From Ilumatobacteraceae bacterium (GTDB lineage: Bacteria > Actinomycetota > Acidimicrobiia > Acidimicrobiales > Ilumatobacteraceae), in the NCBI GenBank assembly GCA_033344875.1, contig JAWPMO010000001.1, positions 4,489,595-4,553,594 of the forward strand: a stretch of 64,000 bases of DNA. The letters run 5' to 3'. Below the pieces are notes generated by a model. The model saw only the letters and a list, made by a program, of their open reading frames with translations, was not told where the DNA came from and searched no databases. Shown here in pieces: positions 42,694 to 49,597 of the stretch (position 1 is the stretch's first letter; every line of letters starts with the position of its first letter). The position numbers and the translations under genes were made by a program.

Positions 42694-43167
42694 ATGGACA
42701 CCACCGACAAGAGTTCCGACCCTCTGCCGCCGACTCGCCGGGCCGAAGGTGGCCGAAGGCGAAGGACCCTGGCATGGCTGTTGCTGGCCGCCGTGGCCGT
42801 GTTCGCCCTCGGGAGTTGCGGCGGTTCCGATGTGGCTGACGACGCGGGCTCGTCCGAGCCGTCGAGCATCGTCATCCCCGGCGCTGCCGACATGCTGACC
42901 GTGGGCGAACTCCTGGATCGCGAAGACCAGGGACGGGCCGGCCAGAACGTCGTCGTCGCCGCCATGTTGATCGACGACGGGTCCGGAATGCTGATGTGCG
43001 AGGCGCTCGCGGAGTCGTTTCCGCCGCAATGCGGCGGGCGCAGCATCGAGGTGATCAACCCGGATGTGATCGACGTCGAGCTGACCGAGGAGCAAGGGGG
43101 CCGATGGAGCGAGGGTCAGGTGTCGCTGCTCGGCTGGGTCGAGGGCGAGGCCTTCTTCGTGTCGTGA
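42694..43167 (+). CDS. Small lipoprotein of unknown function
   Basis: A 157-residue protein with a basic N-terminus, a hydrophobic core (LAWLLLAAVAVFALG) and a lipobox ending LGSC, with the lipidated Cys at about residue 42. The mature part is acidic and contains a Cys pair (MLMCEA and PPQCGG). That region resembles small OB-fold-like surface domains (VVVAAMLIDDGSGMLMCEAL), but the resemblance is weak. Its ATG has GGAAGGAG nine bases before it. I do not recognise the family. Confidence 0.75.
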   Translation: MDTTDKSSDPLPPTRRAEGGRRRRTLAWLLLAAVAVFALGSCGGSDVADDAGSSEPSSIVIPGAADMLTVGELLDREDQGRAGQNVVVAAMLIDDGSGMLMCEALAESFPPQCGGRSIEVINPDVIDVELTEEQGGRWSEGQVSLLGWVEGEAFFVS

Positions 43168-43168
43168 G

Positions 43169-43188
43169 CTCGCCCGTCGGCGGGCGGG
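43169..43188. terminator. Short GC hairpin after lipoprotein gene
   Basis: CGCCCG and CGGGCG pair around a TCGG tetraloop (43171-43186), extended by two more pairs outside. It directly follows the lipoprotein stop at 43167 and lies before the convergent DUF5658 gene. Confidence 0.5.
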
Positions 43189-43209
43189 AAGGCCGACCGG
43201 CCGGCGAAA

Positions 43210-43653
43210 CTACTGCGTCGAGAGGTCGATGATCGCCCGCAGATTGTTGCCGACGACGACACCCATCAGCACGAGGCTGAACGCGAGCGCCCATGCCGCA
43301 TTCCGGCGGATCTTCCAGGCCGGACGCTTGCGGAGCAGCAGGTTCCGGTTGAGCCACTCGAACTTGTGGCCGCGCTCGGCCGTGGTGGCGAGACGCCACA
43401 TCATCGCGACGCCGATCAGCACCTTGAGGATGCACGTGCCGGCCACCCCGATGTGTTCCATCGCCCACACCGCGATCGGATTGCCCTCGCGTGCGCCGGC
43501 TTCGGCGTGGAGGGTCAGCGCGATGTACGTGGTGAGACCGTCGAGCATCATCATCAACGCGCCGACGAACCAGAAGGGTCGGAGGATCTGTCGATAGGTC
43601 GGCTCGCGCTCGGCGGCCGATCGGCGCTCGAGGGAAGTCGAGATGGTGGTCAT
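43210..43653 (-). CDS. DUF5658-like small membrane protein
   Basis: A 147-residue protein with three hydrophobic helices. The core MMLDGLTTYIALTLHAEAGAREGNP (about 37-61), with its D-x-x-T-T and E-x-N-P elements, is the DUF5658 pattern. A basic loop follows, then a final helix at about 120-140. The ATG at 43653 is preferred to an upstream codon that would add a non-conserved Gly/Arg-rich stretch. No function is known. Confidence 0.75.
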   Translation of the reverse strand: MTTISTSLERRSAAEREPTYRQILRPFWFVGALMMMLDGLTTYIALTLHAEAGAREGNPIAVWAMEHIGVAGTCILKVLIGVAMMWRLATTAERGHKFEWLNRNLLLRKRPAWKIRRNAAWALAFSLVLMGVVVGNNLRAIIDLSTQ

Positions 43654-43877
43654 GATGTCGCCCCAATCACTGCTCAGATGTCGGCTCGGTTGACCAGGGT
43701 CTGGCGGGGCCCCGACTGGGCGGCGGCGTCCTCCGCCGTCGCCACACGACTCACGATCGCGGCTGTTCACCGTCAGGGCCAGTCGCTGCGCGTCAAGATT
43801 CGGAGAGCGCGCGACAAATCCGAATCAGATGCCACGCTGGCGATCCGGCCGCCCACCGAGGGTCGTCGCGATGTCGA

Positions 43878-44360
43878 TCAGCGCGACCGGCCCGAGCCGT
43901 CCGCAGGACCGTCCGCTGCGGCGAGGATCCGACCCAACGCAGCGGCCATCTTGGAGGCGCGACGCTTCGCCAACTCGGCGGTGTGGCCGACGAAGTGCTC
44001 GTCGATGGTGCTCGAGAACAGTCCGAGCCAGCGCTCGAAATGGGCCGGGGTGAACGGTGTGACGGCGTGCGCAGGCAGGTGGGCTCGCAGCGGATTGCCC
44101 TCGTAGCCGGGGAGGCCGAGCAGCTGCCATGCCCAGAAGTCGGTCACGGTGTCGATGTGCGACGGCCAGTCGACGTAAGCGGCACGGAACACCGGCCCGA
44201 GGACCTCGTCCATCGCCGCGTATCGGTAGAAGCTCTGCACGAGCAGATGGATGTCGGCGCGGTCACGCAGGTCGGTCCGCTTCGCGAGGTCGTCGTCGAT
44301 GAGCGGGCGGACGATCACCCGGTGACCCCGGCGGGTGGTTGCGAGTCGAGCGTGGCGCAC
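43878..44360 (-). CDS. Group III truncated haemoglobin
   Basis: A globin of the truncated group III type: LVQSFYRYAAMDEVLGPVF (helices A-B), WPSHIDTVTDFWAWQLLG with the E helix, and HFERWLGLFSSTIDEHFVGHTAELAKRRASKMA with the F-G-H region. The proximal His is expected in the THAHFERW-type segment (TPAHFERWL) and Trp at G8 is present. Group III members bind O2/NO or act in redox chemistry. The listed GTG gives 160 residues; a GTG at 44318 would give 146, closer to the family length. It lies at the start of a stress-gene neighbourhood. Confidence 0.88.
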   Translation of the reverse strand: MRHARLATTRRGHRVIVRPLIDDDLAKRTDLRDRADIHLLVQSFYRYAAMDEVLGPVFRAAYVDWPSHIDTVTDFWAWQLLGLPGYEGNPLRAHLPAHAVTPFTPAHFERWLGLFSSTIDEHFVGHTAELAKRRASKMAAALGRILAAADGPADGSGRSR

Positions 44361-44491
44361 GGTCGGTGGCGCGCCCGCCCAGGGGCGAGGTGGAGCAGGT
44401 CGGCGCCTCCGAGTCCCATCGTCTCAGACTTGTGGATGCTCGTCGGGAGCGGTAGGGCCCAACGTCCCCGGTCTCGCTTCGGCGTGCCGCG

Positions 44492-45109
44492 TCAGGCGAA
44501 GCAGCTGTCGACGAACCGATCGAAGCCGTCGGGGTCGGCGGTGATCCGGAGGTGACCTGCGGCGTCGCGGCTCACGTCGAGCGCCGGACAGAAGAACCCG
44601 CCGGCCGGCGTGAAGAAGTGGGGAGACCCGGTCACGTCGCGGGCTGCGCCGGCCGTGTGGTCGGCGCGCACCAGGGTGGTGTCGGCGAGGTCGACCGGCA
44701 CCCCGTGCTCGTCGGCGAGGCGCCGGAGCACGGCGGCATCGGCGATGTCGACGCCCTGTTCGAACAGGGTGTCGCGCAGCGCGAGGCTGACGCGCTCACC
44801 GGTGACGAGGTCGTGCTGGTAGGCCGCGGCGGCGAGGGTGAGGGCCGGGATCGACGTCGAGGGGAAGGACGCCTCGGTGAACCCCTCGAACAGGTCGGGT
44901 GCGACCTGATCTCGGATCTCGTCGACCTCCTCGGCGATGAACGCCGGGTCGAGCGGCTTGCCGTTGATGATCTCCAGCGGCCAGGCCCGCACGCGTAGCA
45001 CGACGTCGTCATGGCCGAGTGCGGCACGACGTTCGACGAACCTTCGCAGCCCCACGTGGGTGAACGGGCACCCCACGTCGGCGAAGACCTCGATCACGGT
45101 TGGCTCCAC
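44492..45109 (-). CDS. DsbA-family (FrnE-like) thioredoxin-fold protein
   Basis: A 205-residue protein with the DsbA fold: VIEVFADVGCPFTHVGLRRF at the N-terminus, a helical insertion (about 60-150) and SPHFFTPAGGFFCPAL near 170-190, holding the cis-Pro region. The active-site motif is Cys-Pro-Phe-Thr, so the second Cys of the CxxC pair is missing, as in the 2-hydroxychromene-2-carboxylate isomerase-like branch. The start is the GTG at 45109. It is divergent from an HTH-only LuxR protein across a long palindrome. Confidence 0.85.
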   Translation of the reverse strand: MEPTVIEVFADVGCPFTHVGLRRFVERRAALGHDDVVLRVRAWPLEIINGKPLDPAFIAEEVDEIRDQVAPDLFEGFTEASFPSTSIPALTLAAAAYQHDLVTGERVSLALRDTLFEQGVDIADAAVLRRLADEHGVPVDLADTTLVRADHTAGAARDVTGSPHFFTPAGGFFCPALDVSRDAAGHLRITADPDGFDRFVDSCFA

Positions 45110-45134
45110 ACACCCGATCGTACCGACCCGCCTC

Positions 45135-45159
45135 ACGGTTGGTGCCAGGCGCCAACCGT
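45135..45159. promoter_or_regulatory. 25-bp palindrome between divergent DsbA-like and LuxR-type genes
   Basis: Bases 45135-45159 form an inverted repeat with 12-base arms around A45147, broken only by one T:G. Its core GGTGCCAGGCGCC (45141-45153) resembles the site at 52968-52980 in the same island. It lies two bases before the LuxR-type ATG and 26 before the DsbA-like GTG. It may be a dimer operator or an mRNA hairpin that hides the start codon. Confidence 0.6.
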
Positions 45160-45160
45160 C

Positions 45161-45379
45161 ATGCGGCGGCCGTTCGCCGAGCCCGTCGAAGCGTTGACCG
45201 ATCGTGAGATGGCGCTCCTGCGGATGCTGCCGGGCGACCTGACGCAGCGCGAGCTGGGCAACGCATTGCACATGTCGTTCAACACGGTGAAGACGTACAA
45301 CCGTCAGATCTATCGCAAGCTCGGCGTGTCGTCGCGCGACGACGCGATCGCAGCGGCTCAGGCTGCGGGGCTCCTGTAG
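45161..45379 (+). CDS. HTH-only LuxR/NarL-type regulator
   Basis: A 72-residue protein that is just the LuxR C-terminal DNA-binding domain: LTDREMALLRMLPGDLTQRELGNALHMSFNTVKTYNRQIYRKLGVSSRDDAIAAA (about residues 12-66), which covers all four helices. No receiver, ATPase or PAS domain is upstream in any frame. It may be a free-standing regulator, as in GerE-like proteins, or the 3' end of a decayed large LuxR gene. The palindrome two bases before its ATG suggests autoregulation. Confidence 0.75.
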   Translation: MRRPFAEPVEALTDREMALLRMLPGDLTQRELGNALHMSFNTVKTYNRQIYRKLGVSSRDDAIAAAQAAGLL

Positions 45380-45439
45380 ATCGCTGTCGTTCCGTTGGCA
45401 TCGCCAGGCCCTCGACCGGCCGGTGCTCCGTCGCGGACG

Positions 45440-46441
45440 TCAGCCGGGTGGACGCCGTTGGCCGAGCCACCCGCTCCGTCGGAACTGCCACCACAGGCCG
45501 GTGGAGGTGAGCACCATGACCGCGATGGCCAACGGGTAGCCGTAGCGCCAACTCAGCTCGGGCATCGACTCGAAGTTCATGCCCCACACGCCGGCGAGGA
45601 GACTCGGAACCAGGAAGATCGCGGCCCAGGCCGACATCGTCCGCATGTCGTCGTTCTGCGACACGGAGACCTGAGCCAGGTTCGCCTGCAGGACGTCGCT
45701 CAGCACGTCGCTCACGGTGTGGAGCTGCGCGACGAGGCGTCGGACGTGGTCGCCGACGTCGCGGAAGTATTCGGCGAGTCGATCGTCACCCTCCGGATGC
45801 CGACCCGCGGCCAACGCGTCGAGCGGCTCGACCAGCGGCTCGACGTTTCGGAGCATCTCGATCACATGCCGCTTGAGGGCGTAGATGCGCGGTGCGGGAT
45901 TCGACCGGTCGATCGAGAAGACCTCGTGTTCGATCTCGGCGATGTCGATCGTGAGCTCGTCGATGATCGGTCGGTAGCCGTCGACGACGGCGTCGAGCAG
46001 TTCGTACACGACGTCGGCGGGACCGCGATTCGCCAGTGGCGTCTCGCCGGGCGACAGCGAGAGAGGCAGGTCACGGGCGACGCCGTGTCGGACGGAGACC
46101 ACGAAGCCAGGTCCGAACGCGACCAGCAGCTCGCCGATGAGGATGGTTTCGCGCTCGTCGTCGTACACCGCAGGCTTGGCGACGACGACGACCGTGTCGC
46201 CGTAGCGCTCGAGCTTCGGACGTTGGTGTGCGTGGTGCGCGTCTTCGACCGCCAGTTCGTGGAGCCCGAATCGAGTGCCGACTTCGTCGAGTCGCTCCAA
46301 CGTGGGCTCGACGAGGTCGATCCAGCAGCCGTGCTGTCCTGCCTCGGTCGGATCGAGATGTGTGGCGATGGTCTGCCCCCATGGCGGTCGGGTTCGCCGA
46401 CCGGTGACCGGTCGGCGAGCGATTCGTCGGACGTGACGCAT
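45440..46441 (-). CDS. corA: CorA-type Mg2+/Co2+ transporter
   Basis: A 333-residue CorA family channel. The cytoplasmic funnel domain is followed by two C-terminal helices. The selectivity motif GMN is in AGVWGMNFESMPEL, ahead of the second membrane helix (YPLAIAVMVLTSTGLWWQF), and ends with the basic tail RRSGWLGQRRPPG. The ATG at 46441 is preferred because the extension upstream is a non-conserved Arg-rich stretch. Gene neighbours include other cation transporters, so divalent cation balance is a theme of the region. Confidence 0.93.
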   Translation of the reverse strand: MRHVRRIARRPVTGRRTRPPWGQTIATHLDPTEAGQHGCWIDLVEPTLERLDEVGTRFGLHELAVEDAHHAHQRPKLERYGDTVVVVAKPAVYDDERETILIGELLVAFGPGFVVSVRHGVARDLPLSLSPGETPLANRGPADVVYELLDAVVDGYRPIIDELTIDIAEIEHEVFSIDRSNPAPRIYALKRHVIEMLRNVEPLVEPLDALAAGRHPEGDDRLAEYFRDVGDHVRRLVAQLHTVSDVLSDVLQANLAQVSVSQNDDMRTMSAWAAIFLVPSLLAGVWGMNFESMPELSWRYGYPLAIAVMVLTSTGLWWQFRRSGWLGQRRPPG

Positions 46442-46535
46442 CGGTGGTACCCGATCGGACCACGCGGTACACCCGTCGCGGCCCACCCGGCCCACGGCGA
46501 CGGAGCTTCGTTCTGGTCGGCGTGGATGCCGCGGA

Positions 46536-46952
46536 TCAGTTCGCTTCGGGCTTCGGCGCGCCGCACGCTTCGGCACCGTCGGCGCCGAACCATCCGTGAG
46601 GACCCAGGAGGAACTCCAGTTCGCACAATTCGAACGTGCGCCGGACGGCCGAGGAGCCGATGACGAGATTGTGCGGTCGCAGTGGCCACGCCGACTCGAC
46701 GAGGCATCGGACACCCGCCGCGTCGAAGAAGGTGACGGCGGTCAGATCGAGTGCTTGGACGATGGGATCCTCGTCGCACCATCGCACGGCCCGGCGGAAC
46801 TCCGAGACCGACGCGGCGTCGACCTCTCCGGCGACGCGCACGACGGTCGAGACCCGCTCCACCGTCAGACGCGGGCCGCGGACGGTCGGGCGGAGACTGG
46901 TTGAGCGACTCGGCATCTTCGACCTCCCCGGTGCGGCGACAGAACGGCGCAA
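46536..46952 (-). CDS. STAS-domain protein without the phosphorylatable serine
   Basis: A 138-residue anti-sigma-factor-antagonist-like protein. The STAS fold is visible from about residue 28: RLTVERVSTVVRVAGEVDAAS, and the loop TFFDAAGVRCL at 74-84. In SpoIIAA/RsbV proteins this loop reads D-S-S-G and the second serine is phosphorylated by the anti-sigma kinase. Here it is Ala78-Ala79, so phospho-switching is not possible as usual. It may bind its partner constitutively. No anti-sigma kinase gene is in the window. An ATG at 46916 is an alternative start. Confidence 0.82.
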   Translation of the reverse strand: MRRSVAAPGRSKMPSRSTSLRPTVRGPRLTVERVSTVVRVAGEVDAASVSEFRRAVRWCDEDPIVQALDLTAVTFFDAAGVRCLVESAWPLRPHNLVIGSSAVRRTFELCELEFLLGPHGWFGADGAEACGAPKPEAN

Positions 46953-47155
46953 TCGCGGGGCCCGGGCGATGCAGTTCCGAAGTTAGGACGGCCTCGAGTC
47001 GTCCGCAAGCCCGCGCCGAGTTCCCTTCGGTGTTTGTTCGAGATTTCACCCACCCGGGTGACGTCGCGGGCCTGGTGCTGCACCGAGCAGGTATCGATGT
47101 CGACCTCCCTGGGTAGTCGGCATCGGACGCTCCCGACGGCGGCGGGGGTGCACCG

Positions 47156-47192
47156 GTCCTGCCTCGCCTGCGGCGCGTGGGCGAGGCAGGAC
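47156..47192. promoter_or_regulatory. 13-bp hairpin in the leader of the DUF2231-Rieske gene
   Basis: Bases 47156-47168 and 47180-47192 are exact reverse complements (13 bp) with an 11-base loop. An outer GTGC/GCAC pair brackets them. The element lies 33 bases before the GTG of the Rieske gene. It may be an RNA structure, an operator or a terminator of leader transcription. Confidence 0.5.
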
Positions 47193-47224
47193 TGCTTCGG
47201 GCACATTTCGGGTAGCGGTCTGGC

Positions 47225-48121
47225 GTGCGCCGACTGAACGTGATCCGTCGAATCGAAACCACTCACCGTCTCGATGGTTGGTCGTCCGGTCTCTCCCGCT
47301 TCGCCGACCGGGTCATCGGCGGCCCACGCCGTCGGGACACGCTGACCGGCCGCTGGCTCGGGCACCCGGTGCATCCGATGACCGTCACCGTTCCGATCGG
47401 CTGCTGGCTGGGTGCCACGGTGCTCGACGTCGTGGGTGGGGAGGCCGGCCGACCACTCGCCCGGCGCCTGACTGCGCTGGGGCTGGCGGCGGCGGTACCG
47501 GCGGCAGCGAGCGGGACGGCGGATTGGGCGGACACGCAGGGTGCGGAACGGCGGGTCGGCGTCGTGCACGCCGTGGCGAACATCGCTGCGTCGGCGGCGT
47601 TCGGTGGTTCGTGGCTGGCTCGGCGAGCCCGTCGCCACGCGCTCGGACGCGTGCTCTCCGGCATGGGCCTGGTCACCGTCGGCGCAGCCGGCTACCTCGG
47701 AGGGCATCTTGCCTACGTGCGTGGTGTCGGCGTGAATACCACGGCGTTCCAGTCGGGACCGGACGACTGGACCCCGCTGGCCGATCTCCGCGACCTCCCC
47801 GTCGATGAGCCGGTCTCGATCCGTTCGGGCGGGATCGGTTTGGTTGCGGTGCGCCGGTCGGAACGTGACGACGCGGTCGCCGTGCTCGAGGACCGTTGCT
47901 CACATCGCGGCGGTCCGCTCGGCGAGGGTTGGATCGACGGCGACTGCGTGGTGTGCCCGTGGCACGGATCGAGCTTCGAGCTGGGTTCGGGCCGGGTTCG
48001 TCAGGGGCCGGCATCGGTCGCGCAACCTGCCTATGACACTCGTGTCGTCGACGGGCGACTCGAGGTCCGGCGCACCGAGCACGGAGCGTTGCGTCGCAAC
48101 CCCGTCGGAGCGCGGGCGTGA
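47225..48121 (+). CDS. DUF2231-Rieske fusion protein
   Basis: A 298-residue protein. The first half (about 40-170) is a DUF2231-like four-helix membrane domain that opens with LGHPVHPMTVTVPIGCW. The second half (about 180-285) is a Rieske 2Fe-2S domain with Cys225-Ser-His227 and Cys244-Pro-Trp-His247 as cluster ligands. The Rieske part resembles those of nitrite reductase small subunits and ferredoxins, so it could be an electron carrier anchored at the membrane. The start is GTG. A strong hairpin lies in its leader. Confidence 0.88.
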   Translation: MRRLNVIRRIETTHRLDGWSSGLSRFADRVIGGPRRRDTLTGRWLGHPVHPMTVTVPIGCWLGATVLDVVGGEAGRPLARRLTALGLAAAVPAAASGTADWADTQGAERRVGVVHAVANIAASAAFGGSWLARRARRHALGRVLSGMGLVTVGAAGYLGGHLAYVRGVGVNTTAFQSGPDDWTPLADLRDLPVDEPVSIRSGGIGLVAVRRSERDDAVAVLEDRCSHRGGPLGEGWIDGDCVVCPWHGSSFELGSGRVRQGPASVAQPAYDTRVVDGRLEVRRTEHGALRRNPVGARA

Positions 48122-48235
48122 TCCGGGAGTTGTGACCGAGCGCCGAGCGAGGCGCGCGACGGTTCGCGTCACCCGACCGGGGGATCTCGGGCCGGTGAGG
48201 TCGCCCGACCGGCCACCGTGGGTAGGGAACGGGCG

Positions 48236-48778
48236 ATGTCCGTTCTCGATGATGCACCGCCGGCGGCCCACCGACGGCCCCACGGTTCCGGTGAACCCGC
48301 CGAGGTGCAGACTCGCTTCGAGCAGCACCGCGCACTCGCCTCTCGGGTCGCTCGCCGCCACCTGGGCACAGGCGACATTGACGACGTCGTCGAGCTCGCG
48401 GAGGCGGCGCTCCTGGCGGCATGCCGGACGTACGAACCGAGCGATGGCGCCTTCGAACGCGTCGCGGTGCTCGCCATCCTGAGCCAACTCAGGTCGTCCC
48501 GCCGCTCGGGACACGGCGGTGACTCGGCGTCTCGCCGACTTCGTGCCGATACGGCGAAGGTCGTCGTGGCGATCGACCGGCTCAGCGTCGAGTTCGGTCG
48601 GTCGCCGCGGCTCACGGAACTGGCCGACGCCTGTCATCTCACGGTTGCCAGGGTCGCTCGGGTCGTGCGTGCCGGGGTCGTCGGACGCGACGTTCCGGAC
48701 GGTCGGGTATCGGATCGACGGCAACGGGGTAGTCCAACGGCGACGCCATCTGGCGGATCGAACGACGAACACCCATGA
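48236..48778 (+). CDS. Sigma-70-like protein with regions 2 and 3 but no region 4
   Basis: A 180-residue protein that follows the SigB/SigF order of alternative sigma factors. Residues 26-93 resemble region 2 (ASRVARRHLGTGDIDDVVELAEAALLAACRTYEPSDG). Residues 109-147 match region 3 (AIDRLSVEFGRSPRLTELADACHL). The rest is Gly/Arg/Ser-rich and has no region 4, in this or other frames. It could be a competitor or anti-sigma-like decoy, or a decayed gene. The start at 48236 or an upstream GTG at 48218 is possible. It lies 25 bases before the Pfp1 gene and 1.3 kb from the STAS gene. Confidence 0.62.
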   Translation: MSVLDDAPPAAHRRPHGSGEPAEVQTRFEQHRALASRVARRHLGTGDIDDVVELAEAALLAACRTYEPSDGAFERVAVLAILSQLRSSRRSGHGGDSASRRLRADTAKVVVAIDRLSVEFGRSPRLTELADACHLTVARVARVVRAGVVGRDVPDGRVSDRRQRGSPTATPSGGSNDEHP

Positions 48779-48803
48779 GACCGAACACTCAACGGAGGAC
48801 ATC

Positions 48804-49361
48804 ATGTCGAACGAACTCAACGGCAAGCGGATCGCGTTCCTGGCGGCGAACGAAGGTGTCGAGCAGGTCGAGTTGACCGAGCCATGGCAGGCCGTACAGG
48901 ACGCCGGCGGCACGCCCGCCCTGATCGCCCCCAAGCCAGGCAAGGTGCAGGCGTTCGACCATCTCGACAAGGCGGACACCTTCGAGGCCACCATCGCAGC
49001 GAACGACGCCGACGCTGGAGACTTCGACGGTTTGGTGTTGCCGGGAGGGGTGGCGAACCCCGATCAGTTGCGGATGGACGACGACGCCGTTGCCTTCACG
49101 TCGGCGTTCTTCGAACTCGGCAAGCCGGTCGCGGTGATCTGCCACGGGCCGTGGACGCTGATCGAGGCGAACCGAGTCGCGGACCGCACGCTCACGAGTT
49201 GGCCGAGTCTGCAGACCGACATCGAGAACGCGGGCGGCACGTGGGTCGACCAGGACATCGTGGTCTGTACGGAGGGGCCGAATCGGCTGGTGTCGAGTCG
49301 CAAGCCCGACGATCTGCCGGCGTTCACGAAACAGATGGTCGAGACGTTCTCGTCCGTCTGA
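48804..49361 (+). CDS. Pfp1/DJ-1 family protein
   Basis: A 185-residue member of the DJ-1/PfpI family. The nucleophile Cys is in VAVICHGPWTLIEANRV (around residue 110), with the Glu of the strand LVLPGGVANPDQL region and His directly after the Cys. PfpI members act as glyoxalase, deglycase, chaperone or intracellular protease in stress. The ATG has ACGGAGGAC at the right distance. It follows the sigma-like gene directly and may be cotranscribed. Confidence 0.93.
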   Translation: MSNELNGKRIAFLAANEGVEQVELTEPWQAVQDAGGTPALIAPKPGKVQAFDHLDKADTFEATIAANDADAGDFDGLVLPGGVANPDQLRMDDDAVAFTSAFFELGKPVAVICHGPWTLIEANRVADRTLTSWPSLQTDIENAGGTWVDQDIVVCTEGPNRLVSSRKPDDLPAFTKQMVETFSSV

Positions 49362-49597
49362 TCTCGCGAGGTCGGTGACACCCCCGAACGTCGGCAACCC
49401 GGCCCGGACAGGAGGTCCCGATCGGTCGCGGGTGAGCGTCGATGTCGAGCGAGTGCGGACTGGCCTCGAGTTTGCTCGGCCTCGCACGAGTGGTGAACGG
49501 GTGAGCAGCCGGGTGCGCATGTGGCCATCGCGGCGATGTGCCCGACGTACACGACGACGATGACGCTGCCCCAGTCCTAGCTGACCGAGGGCCGTCC

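Noticed and set aside
47031-47060. SigB-like promoter (GTTT followed by GGGT) in the stress island
   Set aside because: Spacing is too long and the -10-like element GGGTGA does not match GGGTAT. No second good match was found.
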